DNA of 64,000 bases from NCBI GenBank assembly GCA_002811645.1, contig PDIP01000001.1, positions 201,083-265,082 on the forward strand. Reading direction: 5' to 3'. Under the pieces are notes generated by a model. That model saw only the letters and a list, made by a program, of their open reading frames with translations. It did not search any database and was not told where the DNA came from. Within the stretch, counting starts at the first letter, position 1. Each line of letters opens with the position of its first letter. Below, piece by piece: positions 9,969 through 20,250 of the stretch. Source of the stretch: Corallochytrium limacisporum. Its lineage: Eukaryota > Opisthokonta. The position numbers and the translations under genes were made by a program.

Positions 9969-12900
9969 TCAGAACTTCATTGCAATGGTGATCAAGGATT
10001 TGATTCCAGTTAGCGAGCTCTTAAACTTGTGCAGATTCATCTGGGTTGTGATCTGACCCGTGTATCTGTATGCAGTCTGGAGATCGTTGGCCTGGATATA
10101 CTGGATGAGCTGTGTTAACATGCCCATCTCAGCATCCGTAATGTTATCCTCCCGCATGAGATCAAACATGGGCTGCAGCTTGCTCTCGACATCCTGAAGT
10201 TTGCGGGTGATGGTGGAATCATTCTTGGCCTTACCGCGGTCAATCAGACCCTGTAAAACGTCATGGATCGGCTTAAACTTTTCCAAGATTGGTTTCGGTG
10301 GTGCAGGCGGCTGAGCAGGCGGCTGCGGTGCCACGGGCTGAGCAGGACCGCCAGGAGGTGCTCCGGCCACAGCACCGGGGGGTTGCTGACCGTATTGAGC
10401 GACGGAACCAGTACCGTAGGAAGCCGCACCAGGCATCGGTGGAGTACCATAGCCAGCACCGGGAGCTGGAGCGGTCTGTCCCGGGTAACCCGGAGCAGGT
10501 GCACCACCTACGGGTGGGGCGACGGGCGACATGATGGCGGCTGCCTGTGGGCGGTGCGACTGGGACGCCTTCTTCTTGCGTTCAATAATGGGTGGCTCGT
10601 TCCAACCTCCCGTGCCTGCTGGGTTTGTCGGTTGAGACAAGCTGCCACCACCTGCAGCAGGTGGGTGTGGAGCGGCGGACGGCGGTGGGGCACCCGCCAC
10701 GGCTGGAGGCGGACCAGAGGGCGGTGGTGCGCTAGCAGTCGGCGGTGCTGCAGGTTGCAGGATGTTGGCTGTCGGGGGAGCGGGCTGGCTGTACGATGAA
10801 GCTTGTTGGAAGTGAGCCGGAACAGCCGGAGCACCGCCAAAGGCCGGGGGAGGCGCAGTTTGGGTCGGAGGAGCACCGTAGGTCGGCGGGCCACCCATGG
10901 CCGGAGGCGGAGCAGCACCGCCCATGGCCGGCGGAGGTGCTCCGTAGCTGGGCCTTGAAGGAGGCTGTTGTCCATACTGTCCATAGGAAGTCTGCTGCTG
11001 GCCGAAGCCTCCATAGCCAGTCTGCTGTGGCTGCTGATATCCCGTTGATGTACGTGATTGTTGACCATACCCACCAGTTTGTTGCTGCTGCCCGTACTGT
11101 GCAGTCTGGGCCTGAGCCACTGGTGCATTCTGTACTGTATATGGAGCCTCCGGAGGTCCTCCCACCATCTGTTGCAATTGAGGCTTGAGTGCATGGTAGA
11201 TGCGATCCCGGATGTTACCAAGGTGGTGATTCTGCTCCACCGGCACCGGTCCACATAGCTTAATTTGCTGCATGGCCTCCAGAAGCATGCCTTGGTCAGT
11301 CAAGGTTTCCGCATACCGGATGATATGCTCGACAGCCTCCGTGCTGGTAATGGTTACTTGATCAGAACGCACAGCATTTACCGCACCCGCCAGCACATTA
11401 ACCTTCTCCATCAATGAGTGTATGTCCTCGACAGACGGCTTTGGTGGCATCAGACGCAGAAGCATACGCAGCATGCCATCTAGGTTACCACCTGCAATGT
11501 AGATCAAGGCTGCGTCCACGCTCTCGTTGGCTTCCTCCAGACGCTCAGCAAGCATTATGCAAAGGTTGCTGAATTCTTCAGCCGATCCGTAGGTCACGAG
11601 CATGGCAAAGGTTTCACGCCAATTCTCAAGCTTCGAGAACTGCACAAGGTCACCCCAGTTCCCAGTTAGGACCAATCCCAGCACTGTGGCGAAATCGGTG
11701 CTGCAGCTTCCAAGATATGCATCTCGTGCACGATTCAATAGCTCAGGACCACCGGCCATCGCCAGGATAAGGGCATCAGCGTGTCGACCGGCCGCAATTG
11801 ACAGGGAAACGGCAGTCTGGAAGTCACCTGCAATCAGAGCGCGTAGGATCGGTCCGGTGTCGCCGTCGTGGAGAGCAATGCCAAAGCTTGAAGTAATGGC
11901 AGGCAAATGACTGCCGTTCGCACCGGTTGCAACCTGTTTGCCAATACTGGCGAACACGTCACCATCAGCACCATCTGCTCCCGGCGAAGGACCAGTTCCA
12001 TTCATTTGTGTTCCCGTCTGTTCTTCGCCAGTAAGGTCGGCGGTTGAAGCACTCTGCTGGACTGGCTTTTGTGCAATGTTCAGTTCGCTCTGCATGCGGT
12101 TAGCCAGAGCATCACCTTCCAATGCCGCTTCCTTAACCTTACGATACGCCATGGAATCCGTAGAGTAGCCCATTAGCTCCAGCTGCGATTTCCTGGGCTG
12201 TGCATCGAAATTAACTTTCAAGAAACCCCATAACAGCCTCTCACTGTCAGAGTCAGCAGCACGCAGACGGCTGTCGCACAGACTACCGAAGTCCTGGGAC
12301 TGTTGAGACAACTCGACAGCCTTGGAAACGAGTTCCTGTTCCGTGACGGTCTGCTGGACCTTGATCTGACCACCAGTTGGCTGCGAAAATTCATATAGCT
12401 TGCCACCAAAACCAAATACAGCACCACAAGGGCGTTTCAACCACTTTGGCGGTTTCACCTTGGGAGCAGCAGTAGGCTGCTGACCGTACTGTCCCTGTGC
12501 CTGGGCGTCACTGGCACCTCCGCTGGCTTCGAGAATGTCTCCTACACGAACAGTGCCGTCGAAGCTACCGCAACTAAATATCGACGGGTTGCTTGGACAC
12601 CAGTTCACATCGAAACACCAGTTCTTGGCCTGAGGGAGTTCTTCGGTCATTTCAGCCGTGTTCGGATTCCACAGCAGAAGGCGATTATCCTTACCACAAC
12701 TGAGTAGCATATCGGAATCCGCGGGGTTCCATGCAAGGTCCAGAACTCCGCTCTGGTGTCCCTGCATGGTCCGCAGCGGGCTGTAGGCATTGCGCAATTC
12801 CCATATCTGAATGACAGGATGACGGTCATCCTCGCTTGCAGTGGCCAGTTGAGTCGCTTCATCAGGGTGCCACTGCAGAGCGCTATTACGCATCCGTGCA

Positions 12901-13601
12901 TTGTTGTCGTGGAAGTTTATCACGGCACGGTTTGCACGCAAGTCCCAGACAGTGGACATACCATTGATATTGGTCGAACCGAGAATGTGCTGAACCTGGC
13001 GGTTCCACTGCAGAGCTGTAATGTCAGCCGGCTCGGTGCTACTCTGACCAGGAGCCATAGGCTTGCCTGTGTTCAAGTCCCAAATGAATATTTCAGAGCG
13101 GCCAGCACCAGATGCCATCAAGTTCGGCATGAATGTGTTGAAGTCTAGAGTGTTTACACCACTGCCATGTCCCCTCAGCTGTGCAACAGGAGCCATTGCT
13201 TGCCCGCTGGCATTTCCTGCGAGGGCCTTTGCATCCCACATTCCAATGCTTCCGTCTGAGAAACCACCGGCAATCACGCCGTACCCGAACCTACCGGCAG
13301 ACATGCCAAATGAGCCCCACTGGAGGGTATTAAATCGTTCCTGGCATGTCGTCTTTCCCAAACACTTGAGCTCAGGTCCCCGGAGCTGAGCTTTTGCAAA
13401 GAAGTCATCGCCTCCGGCTTCAGCAGGCTGGGGAGCAGGAGCATCTCCCGTCTCCAGACTGTACACTTCAAGTTCCGAAGAGGTGCTAAAACTTGCGTCG
13501 AGCTGTTTCGCAGCTGTACCAGCTGCAACCAATGTCGTGCTCTTCAGCTGCCCGGGGCTGAAAGCAGTCTCACTGCTCTTGTACACTTGTTTAAACTGCA
13601 T
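9969..13601 (-). CDS. SEC31: COPII coat subunit Sec31
   Basis: A full-length 1210-residue Sec31, the rod-forming subunit of the outer COPII coat with Sec13, which drives vesicle budding at ER exit sites. Residues 1 to about 360 are WD40 repeats (GVIAGGFSDGSIGMWD, IFIWDLNTGKP, LLSCGKDNRLLLWNP), followed by the blade-completing segment and an alpha-solenoid (about 390-790; LRALIAGDFQTAVSLSIAAG). A long proline/glutamine-rich region (about 800-1090) corresponds to the Sec23-contacting part of the family. The conserved C-terminal helical domain (about 1095-1210) starts near KPILEKFKPIHDVLQGLID. Size and order match fungal Sec31. Remarkably, the gene has no intron over 3.6 kb. The start ATG (13599-13601) gives the typical N-terminus. 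Antisense frames in the proline-rich part are compositional shadows. Confidence 0.97.
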   Translation of the reverse strand: MQFKQVYKSSETAFSPGQLKSTTLVAAGTAAKQLDASFSTSSELEVYSLETGDAPAPQPAEAGGDDFFAKAQLRGPELKCLGKTTCQERFNTLQWGSFGMSAGRFGYGVIAGGFSDGSIGMWDAKALAGNASGQAMAPVAQLRGHGSGVNTLDFNTFMPNLMASGAGRSEIFIWDLNTGKPMAPGQSSTEPADITALQWNRQVQHILGSTNINGMSTVWDLRANRAVINFHDNNARMRNSALQWHPDEATQLATASEDDRHPVIQIWELRNAYSPLRTMQGHQSGVLDLAWNPADSDMLLSCGKDNRLLLWNPNTAEMTEELPQAKNWCFDVNWCPSNPSIFSCGSFDGTVRVGDILEASGGASDAQAQGQYGQQPTAAPKVKPPKWLKRPCGAVFGFGGKLYEFSQPTGGQIKVQQTVTEQELVSKAVELSQQSQDFGSLCDSRLRAADSDSERLLWGFLKVNFDAQPRKSQLELMGYSTDSMAYRKVKEAALEGDALANRMQSELNIAQKPVQQSASTADLTGEEQTGTQMNGTGPSPGADGADGDVFASIGKQVATGANGSHLPAITSSFGIALHDGDTGPILRALIAGDFQTAVSLSIAAGRHADALILAMAGGPELLNRARDAYLGSCSTDFATVLGLVLTGNWGDLVQFSKLENWRETFAMLVTYGSAEEFSNLCIMLAERLEEANESVDAALIYIAGGNLDGMLRMLLRLMPPKPSVEDIHSLMEKVNVLAGAVNAVRSDQVTITSTEAVEHIIRYAETLTDQGMLLEAMQQIKLCGPVPVEQNHHLGNIRDRIYHALKPQLQQMVGGPPEAPYTVQNAPVAQAQTAQYGQQQQTGGYGQQSRTSTGYQQPQQTGYGGFGQQQTSYGQYGQQPPSRPSYGAPPPAMGGAAPPPAMGGPPTYGAPPTQTAPPPAFGGAPAVPAHFQQASSYSQPAPPTANILQPAAPPTASAPPPSGPPPAVAGAPPPSAAPHPPAAGGGSLSQPTNPAGTGGWNEPPIIERKKKASQSHRPQAAAIMSPVAPPVGGAPAPGYPGQTAPAPGAGYGTPPMPGAASYGTGSVAQYGQQPPGAVAGAPPGGPAQPVAPQPPAQPPAPPKPILEKFKPIHDVLQGLIDRGKAKNDSTITRKLQDVESKLQPMFDLMREDNITDAEMGMLTQLIQYIQANDLQTAYRYTGQITTQMNLHKFKSSLTGIKSLITIAMKF

Positions 13602-15130
13602 TTTGTGTATCTGAGTATCTATTTATATCGACTGTCCCTAGCACATCATGACTGGTGGCCCAAACACATTCTGCCAGTCGTAGTGTCTCTCCGGTGCTGT
13701 GTGATGAGTTTTCAAAGAAAATTCATCCCCACTTGTGATCCTAGGCTACAAATCTCATGTACCTAGACGTAGAGGTTACAGTCTTGGCAAAATCTTCCAC
13801 AGCGCCACATCATCGTCATCGAGCCCTAGGGAAGTGGGCTTTGAAACAAGAGCAACTTGTCGATCGGCTCAGTACCCACTAACCAACCCCCCCCTTCTCT
13901 TCGCCTGTCCTCTGCCTTGCACTCCCGTTCCCTCCAAAACTCTCTTTCGCTACCGAGGGCGGTTGTTTGGCTACCCAAGGCTCCTACCTACACCCCTCCC
14001 ACTCTCGCCTCTCCGCTCAATTGCCACCGAACTTGAAGTCTTCGCCGCTCCTTTTGAAACCAAAACAAAAGTTGTGGCTCCAAATGTACTGCAAACAACG
14101 GGAAAGAAAGGGGTGCAAAACACTTTGCCCCCCCCCCCCGGGGAGGGCCGTGTCGATTGATCTCGTGTAAGTTTTCCGTGGTTGGCCTGGTTCTGGTATT
14201 GTGTGCTAGGAGGGGGGAGAAGGGGGGAGGGGTTGTCGGGCATCTCCCGGGTTTTGCTTTGGGTGTTTTCCAATTACCCGGGGTCTTGATTTTCTCTTGC
14301 ACCATTGACGCACGGCACCAGCTGCAGCTGCTGAACCCTTTTTTTTTGGCCTGCTGATATTACCCTGCACTCCGAGCGCCGCACAGCGCGAACCCAATGT
14401 TTTGACTTTGGGACAATTGGTACTTTCACTACGGACATTGCGTGTGATGGTAGATTCAGAATCCCTTTGTTTTGCCAGTTGCCCTGTGACCGGTCGGTCC
14501 TGGGTGCGAGCGAGCGTGGCTTCAGTACCGGCAACTGTCGAGCCCTTGCTCGTATATTCGTGAGGTCCGTCCGGACTCCTTTGATTCGTGAAAACTGCGC
14601 CCCCCTTTGTGCCCTACGGCCCCCCTCCGGGGGCCCCCTTTTTTTTTTGTTCTCCAGCTCACCGCTCTGCCTCCAGACCGTTCAGGCGCGCGAGGCCTGA
14701 TCAGACTGGCTTTTTGGGCACAAATTGCTATACAAATTGGCTTGGGCGGGGAGAGCGCAGGGCGCTGTCCTTCGGTTCCCCGCCCTTTGAAATAACATTG
14801 GCACAGAACAAATGGCCGAGAACGACATCCACGTCACTCGGTGCTGAATGTACCGAGTCAGGGCCCCAGGCCGTTCGGAGCGGGACGGCGGTGCGCCCTT
14901 TCTTGTTCCTTGCTCTAGAACGACGGAGCGACAATGCGTACAAGCGCAAAGCCATAACCAAGGTTTCGGTCCTTTTGTGAGCGATTGACCGGGTCAGTCA
15001 TTGGAACAGTGAATAAAGTGACCAGGCACCAAAGCATGGTGAAGATCAGATCGGCTATAAAGGCTCGACATTCGCGCAAATAAGGCAGTATCGAACACTG
15101 TTCACAAATACCACATATTGAGTGATCACA
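13602..15130. other. Divergent spacer between sec31 and proteasome beta2
   Basis: About 1.5 kb without a credible gene. It contains a C12G4 tract at 14128-14143, another C-rich/G-rich tract near 14609-14649, and one copy of the recurrent motif (minus orientation) at 14839-14853, about 280 bp upstream of the proteasome gene. Presumably holds two promoters. Confidence 0.6.
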
Positions 15131-15991
15131 ATGTCGTTGGCAAAGGTAAATTTGACCGGGCCGGTCGAGGGCCCCCTGGTGGATCTTCAGCAGACGAAGG
15201 GCGGGTTCAACTTTGAGAATATTAAGCGGAATGCTATGCTTGATGCACAAGGACTAACTGGAAGCAGTTCTAAGGGTTATGTTCCTCGGGCCACTAAGAC
15301 TGGTACCACAATTGCCGGAGTGGTTTTCAAGGACGGCGTCATCCTGGGCGCAGATACTCGTGCCACTAACGGAACTATTGTGGCTGACAAGAACTGCGAG
15401 AAAATTCACTACATTGCTCCCAACATTTACTGCTGCGGTGCTGGTACTGCCGCCGATACTGAAAATGTCACCAACATGATTAGCAGTCAGCTAGAGCTCC
15501 ACCGTCTAGAAACTGGCCGTCAGAGCCGTATGGTGACTGCATGCCGTAAGCTGAAACAGATGCTTTACAAGTATCAGGGATATGTCTCTGCGGCTCTGGT
15601 TCTTGGTGGAGTTGACCTCGAGGGACCTAAGCTGTACACTATCGCTCCGCACGGTAGTACGGACAAACTGCCCTACGTAACCATGGGTAGTGGTAGTTTG
15701 GCCGCGATGGCCGTCTTCGAAGCTCGGTGGAAGCCCGACATGGAGGAAGAGGAGGCCAAGCAACTTGTGCGTGATGCTATCGCCAGTGGTATCTTTAACG
15801 ATTTGGGCTCTGGTTCCAACGTCGACTTGTGTGTGATTACCAGCTCCAAGGTCGACTACATCCGCCCTCATGAAGTCGCCAACCTTAAGACCGAGCGTCA
15901 GCAGGCATACAAGTACCCCAAGGGAACCACTGCTGTACTTACTACGGACATCCAGAAACTGGTGACTGTGTCCGATGGAATGGAAATGTAG
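15131..15991 (+). CDS. PUP1: 20S proteasome subunit beta2 (trypsin-like)
   Basis: The ATG at 15131 gives 286 residues; the upstream GTG at 15122 is not a likely start. It is the beta2 subunit of the 20S core (yeast Pup1, human PSMB7), which gives the trypsin-like activity. The propeptide ends in ATKTG and mature Thr1 is residue 59. Counting from it, Asp17 (in GADTRAT) and Lys33 (in CEKIHYI) fall exactly where the catalytic set requires, so the subunit should be active after autolysis. Conserved segments ([34 protein letters not shown]) fill the body. The C-terminal tail after [13 protein letters not shown] wraps around beta3 in the known family structure. Single exon; its stop is only 46 bp from the convergent TrpRS stop. 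Confidence 0.97.
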   Translation: MSLAKVNLTGPVEGPLVDLQQTKGGFNFENIKRNAMLDAQGLTGSSSKGYVPRATKTGTTIAGVVFKDGVILGADTRATNGTIVADKNCEKIHYIAPNIYCCGAGTAADTENVTNMISSQLELHRLETGRQSRMVTACRKLKQMLYKYQGYVSAALVLGGVDLEGPKLYTIAPHGSTDKLPYVTMGSGSLAAMAVFEARWKPDMEEEEAKQLVRDAIASGIFNDLGSGSNVDLCVITSSKVDYIRPHEVANLKTERQQAYKYPKGTTAVLTTDIQKLVTVSDGMEM

Positions 15992-16037
15992 AATGCCAAG
16001 ATAGATCGCTAATTACATATCAGATACTTATATGTTT

Positions 16038-17066
16038 CTATTGAATAATGCCCACGGCCGCCTTCACATCTCGCATCGTCGCTGTCGCAATCTCGCGAGC
16101 AATGAAGCTACTCTTTGTAGTAATATCTAGCAGATGCTGACGATCTTTCATCAGCCGTTCGCGCTCTTCGCGAATAGGACGGATCGTTTCAATCATCACA
16201 TCCACCAAAGCACGCTTCAAATCTACAGTTTCCTTGCCCTTGAAGTCAACAACCAACTCGTCTACCGACGTGCCCGTGCAGGCAGCATGCAATCGGAGTA
16301 GGTTGCTGACGCCGGGTCGATTGTCAGGGTCGTAGGTCACTTCACTGGTCATGTCTGTCACGGCTTTCATGACCCGCTCTCTGATGGTGTCGTCAGAATC
16401 AGACAATGTTATCCGGCTCTTGGGGTCCTCATGACTCTTCGACATCTTTTTTTCCGGATCCCGGAGAGACATAATCTTTGCCGCTTCGTTTAGACGTAGT
16501 TCCGGAAGTGTAAGAATGTCTCTACCATTACCAAATAGCGCGTTGAAGCTGATAGCTGTGTCCCTCGTCAGTTCAAGATGCTGTTTCTGATCTTCTCCAA
16601 CCGGCACTTCCAGCGCGCGGTACAGGAGAATGTCAGCTGCCATAAGTACCGGATAGGTGAGCAAACCGGTTCCAACTTCGTGCTGTTGCTTTCGCGGGAT
16701 CTGTTTCATCTTGTCCTTGTACTGTGTCATCCGTTGAAGCCTTCCTATGGGTGTGCGACATGCTAAAATCCACATAAGCTCACAGTGTTCCGGAACTTGG
16801 CTCTGGACAAAGATTGCAGACTTTTCTGGTGAGAGCCCACTGGCCACGAGAGATGCAATCATACTATAGGTATCATCTTCCAGGGTGGTTGTGCCCTTCG
16901 GTGTCGTGATAGCATGTAGATCGACGGCCATGTACAAAAGAGGAAGTTGACCTGGTCCACTGTGTTTGTTTTGATATTCTACCCACTGTTTCACGGCACC
17001 AAAATAGTTACCCATGTGAATGACGCCTGTTGGCTGGATCCCGCTCAATACTTTGGCCCGCAACAT
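16038..17066 (-). CDS. MSW1: Mitochondrial tryptophanyl-tRNA synthetase
   Basis: A class I aminoacyl-tRNA synthetase of bacterial/mitochondrial TrpRS type that charges tRNA-Trp. The HIGH-type signature appears as GVIHMGNYFGA and the KMSKS loop as KKMSKSHEDP. The first in-frame ATG (ends 17066) gives 342 residues beginning MLRAKVLSGIQPTG, so the protein starts almost at the catalytic domain and has no obvious mitochondrial presequence. The frame runs open a further 15 codons upstream to a GTG. A short 5' exon may therefore be missing: upstream on the same strand there is a GTATAT donor-like site and a TTAAG acceptor-like site, but their phases do not join cleanly. Convergent with the proteasome beta2 gene. 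Confidence 0.9.
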   Translation of the reverse strand: MLRAKVLSGIQPTGVIHMGNYFGAVKQWVEYQNKHSGPGQLPLLYMAVDLHAITTPKGTTTLEDDTYSMIASLVASGLSPEKSAIFVQSQVPEHCELMWILACRTPIGRLQRMTQYKDKMKQIPRKQQHEVGTGLLTYPVLMAADILLYRALEVPVGEDQKQHLELTRDTAISFNALFGNGRDILTLPELRLNEAAKIMSLRDPEKKMSKSHEDPKSRITLSDSDDTIRERVMKAVTDMTSEVTYDPDNRPGVSNLLRLHAACTGTSVDELVVDFKGKETVDLKRALVDVMIETIRPIREERERLMKDRQHLLDITTKSSFIAREIATATMRDVKAAVGIIQ

Positions 17067-17938
17067 GATGAGCGACAACACATAGTCCACATATCTTAAG
17101 GATTTCAACACAATTGTAATGGGTCTTATTTCTCAATGTCGATAGAGAGCTCAAATATAATATACCTTTTGGCGGCTGGATGAGTGTCGCTCGTGTCAGA
17201 CACCCAAGCGGACACCCTTCCCCCATAGGAACCACTGCCGTCACCGAGTCCACGGGGCCTGAGCTTGCCATTTCGTTTCGTCTATAAACTAATAACCTAA
17301 TAATCGTCATTAATGCGATTTAATCCGTGAAAACTTGGGCAATGGGTTAGGGAGCCATGTAAACGGCGTTGACAATTCGCGATGTACTTGGTCTTGTCCT
17401 GGAAAGGGAGTCCATTTTTCTTTAGAAGCTAGGGCACAAAACCCCTTGCCTCTCCCCAAAAACACACACATATTTTTCACACACAAATACAGGTCTTGGA
17501 ACGGTATCAGAAATTGTATGTCTCGATTTTTTCTACATTTACGGCTGTCCACAGGAGAGGGGCAATTTCCATATATTTCTATTGTCAATTGTATTCAATT
17601 TATGGTGCATAGTGAATGTGCTACCATGTGACATTTACAGTACAAACAGTATGGAGCGACGAGAGCGGCGCAAGAACTTCCAGGCACTTTGTTCTTGGTG
17701 GTTCTAGTACACACGGGTATTGTGAAGACAGTGAGCCCCGATGCTGTGGACCAGCTCTTAAACAGCCCTACATTCTCGCTGTTGCGGACGGTAGTGAGCA
17801 CCGTAACATACATGGAAGAATGAGTTACGGTGTTCGATAGATACATAATGGTATTTCACCTGCGTAAGCAGCTATTTCTATCAGTCGAGGCCTCAGTTTC
17901 TTATCGGTTCAACATTTCGGTCAATAACAAATATCAAA
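17067..17938. other. Divergent spacer upstream of eS24, with a hairpin
   Basis: About 870 bp between the TrpRS and eS24 genes. No coding frame stands out beyond a possible 5' exon of TrpRS. A perfect 12-bp stem hairpin lies at 17796-17835. Confidence 0.5.
17796..17835. promoter_or_regulatory. 12-bp hairpin upstream of ribosomal protein eS24
   Basis: GAGCACCGTAAC (17796-17807) pairs over its full length, with one G-T wobble, with GTTACGGTGTTC (17824-17835) around a 16-base loop. It sits about 100 bp before the eS24 ATG, so it is either in the core promoter or the 5' leader. A regulatory role is inference. Confidence 0.4.
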
Positions 17939-18340
17939 ATGAAGACTGCCTCAGAGGGATCCGTTACCATCCGCACCCGGAAGTTCATCACTAACCGCCT
18001 GCTTTCTCGCAAGCAAATGGTTGTTGATGTCATCCATCCTGGCCGTGCCAACGTGCCCAAGAACGAGCTCCGGGAAAAGATTGCTAGCATGTACAAGACC
18101 AACGCTGATGTCGTTGTCCCCTTCGGTTACCGTACTGCCTACGGTGGCGGCAAGAGCACTGGTTTCGCTCTCATCTACGACGAACTCGATTCTCTGAAGC
18201 GCTTTGAGCCCAACTACCGCCAGCAGCGCCTGGGATACATGGAAGTCGTTCCCAAGTCCCGCAAGCAACGCAAGGAGCGTCGCAACCGTGCCAAGAAGGT
18301 CCGCGGTGTCGCCAAGGCCAAGATCACTGCTAAGAAGTAA
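17939..18340 (+). CDS. RPS24: 40S ribosomal protein eS24
   Basis: A 133-residue small basic protein that matches eukaryotic eS24 end to end: [19 protein letters not shown] near the N-terminus, [19 protein letters not shown] in the middle, and the basic tail [17 protein letters not shown]. It is a component of the 40S subunit needed for 18S rRNA maturation. Length agrees with human and yeast proteins. The gene is a single exon, unlike many ribosomal protein genes of fungi, which have a 5' intron. Codon use looks strongly biased to C-ending codons, as expected for high expression. It converges with rgp1 (275 bp gap). Confidence 0.97.
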   Translation: MKTASEGSVTIRTRKFITNRLLSRKQMVVDVIHPGRANVPKNELREKIASMYKTNADVVVPFGYRTAYGGGKSTGFALIYDELDSLKRFEPNYRQQRLGYMEVVPKSRKQRKERRNRAKKVRGVAKAKITAKK

Positions 18341-18615
18341 ATTAGTCACCTACAATGTGAAAAAGTCAAGGGGGATTATTCCGAACATGCACATTCATTT
18401 ATTTGCACGAATGGTTGTACCGCTTTTGACGGGTCTTGCACAGCATACATCACAACCACATATATCGTATGGCAGAGGCTCCTACGCAGTCAATTCTTTG
18501 GATCTGTGGCCTCTTCTCCATCCATGTTCCTTTACATTTTTGGATCACTCATAGTTTCATAATATAAATTAAACCAATCTCAAAATAAAACTTGCCTATT
18601 TTCGAATGTATTCCT

Positions 18616-20250
18616 TCAGCCGACAACAATATGTCGTGAGAGCCGTGCCATAGGCATGGACGATGGATTGCATGGCAGGATGGTAACGGGATGTGTCCAT
18701 TTGTATACGCTGATGTCGATGCCACTCGGAGCATGCCATTGGATGTCTTTGTCCTCCAGTAGCTGCCTTTTGTCCTTTGGCGCATCTATATCAATTGCAG
18801 GATTTGGGATGCCTACTTCCACGTTCGTTCCTTCCAATTTGGCATCACTGTCACCAAAGATAAAACCGAAAGTCAACTTCCACGAGATGCTGACGTGCTC
18901 GGACCTGAAGTCTGGGCAGCAATTGATGGGTACCTGGATCGACAAGTTTAAAATCTGTGAGTGACGACAAGTCTGGCGCAGTTCGCCCATGGCTGTCACC
19001 ACAGGGCTAGGAGTTTCTTTTGAGTCACCGTTCTCAGGCATAAGATCCGACGAGAGCACCTCATGCATTTCGAGTCGAACAACAGTTTCATAACATTTCA
19101 ATTTGCTCTCCTGGAAATCCAAGCGAATGGGGATGTCCTGTCCCAGTCGGAAGGCCTTTCCAGCAATACTCACCCGGCAAATATGACTGTCTCCTGATCC
19201 GATTTTGTAATGTCCTGCGTTCAGCATTACAGTGGGAGACGGGCTTGAGAGAATGGCAATGCGACTCATTGCTTCTCCGAGGAAACTCCGCTCATCCACG
19301 TTCAAGTCGTCGGGGTCTTCCTGAATCAGAGAGAGTCTGAGGGAACCACTACGGAGAAGAGGGTGGCTACTGTCGATCTGGTTTGGCTTTGCGAATGCCC
19401 GTTGACGGGCAGTGCGTTGTACATCAGCAATGCTGATTGACCAAGATTTCCGTAGCTCTCGCTTCCTTTCAATGTCACCGCGTAAAATGTCTGTCCGAAG
19501 CTGCTGTTGTGGATCGTCGAGGCGGGGCTCTTCCATCTCCGGCCCCCCTAGCTGTAATATGTCGTCAAGAAGAACGTGGTCGACAGCGACGACTCGCAGA
19601 GGCACGCGCAACATGGATTTCTTCACTTGCCCGTTGGATGTCCGAATAGCGATGCCAATCATAGCAAAATGACTGTATCGGAATATCTGTCCGCGGAAAG
19701 TCGGAGGCAATGTTGGTGGGATCTGCGCCGCAAACTTGCAACTTATGGATTCACCCGGGCGCAAGGCTACGTTTGTCCCGAGCAATGTGATTTCACTGCG
19801 ATCCATTTCAAAGGCACCAGAATGTGCTGAAAGAAAGATCTCACTCATTTTGTTTGCGTAGTGTATGTAGTCTGACCGATGAGTCTCGTCCGATGGTTCT
19901 TCGTTCTTCTTCTGGGTCTCAGAAGTTTCAGGATCAAAGAACCAATAGAATGGATTCCAAGACGATTCCTGGCCTTCAGATTCACCGGTCGAACTCTGAG
20001 TAAACTCTTCTTGAGGCGAGATCTGCTTAATTCGAGCCTTACTTGCTTCTCTAAGTCCCTGGACGGCGACGTCGTCAACCATCCGCGCAACAGGGGAGGC
20101 AAAGCATCCCAATGTTCCGATTACCCATAAGATATTCTCTTTGTTCACATTCTCATCACCTGTGCAAGCAATAGAGAGTGCAACGGACGCCTTGTCACCC
20201 GCAAGTACCGTTCCTGTACCCAAAGGGTACGCAATGAGGCTAATTGGCAT
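18616..20250 (-). CDS. RGP1: Rgp1, subunit of the Ric1-Rgp1 Rab6/Ypt6 exchange factor
   Basis: A 544-residue protein of the Rgp1 family. In yeast and animals Rgp1 with Ric1 activates Ypt6/Rab6 on Golgi membranes for retrograde traffic. Supporting segments are the N-terminal beta-sandwich start (GTGTVLAGDKASVALSIAC) and the family core near residues 175-215 (PPTFRGQIFRYSHFAMIGI followed by LRVPLRVVAVD). The C-terminal beta-rich half includes SHICRVSIAGKAFRLGQDIP and ISWKLTFGFIFG. Residues about 75-125 are a variable acidic insert. The start ATG ends at 20250. No ric1 gene lies in this window. Single exon. Confidence in family is high, but I rely on remembered motif patterns only. Confidence 0.88.
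   Translation of the reverse strand: MPISLIAYPLGTGTVLAGDKASVALSIACTGDENVNKENILWVIGTLGCFASPVARMVDDVAVQGLREASKARIKQISPQEEFTQSSTGESEGQESSWNPFYWFFDPETSETQKKNEEPSDETHRSDYIHYANKMSEIFLSAHSGAFEMDRSEITLLGTNVALRPGESISCKFAAQIPPTLPPTFRGQIFRYSHFAMIGIAIRTSNGQVKKSMLRVPLRVVAVDHVLLDDILQLGGPEMEEPRLDDPQQQLRTDILRGDIERKRELRKSWSISIADVQRTARQRAFAKPNQIDSSHPLLRSGSLRLSLIQEDPDDLNVDERSFLGEAMSRIAILSSPSPTVMLNAGHYKIGSGDSHICRVSIAGKAFRLGQDIPIRLDFQESKLKCYETVVRLEMHEVLSSDLMPENGDSKETPSPVVTAMGELRQTCRHSQILNLSIQVPINCCPDFRSEHVSISWKLTFGFIFGDSDAKLEGTNVEVGIPNPAIDIDAPKDKRQLLEDKDIQWHAPSGIDISVYKWTHPVTILPCNPSSMPMARLSRHIVVG

Noticed and set aside
10263-11188. Several long Arg/Trp/Gly-rich frames opposite the proline-rich part of Sec31
   Set aside because: They mirror proline/glutamine codons on the sense strand and have no conserved motif.
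15122-15130. Upstream GTG start for proteasome beta2
   Set aside because: An ATG follows three codons later and eukaryotic initiation at GTG is very rare. The same reasoning moved the starts of PCMT-BTB and TrpRS to their first ATG.
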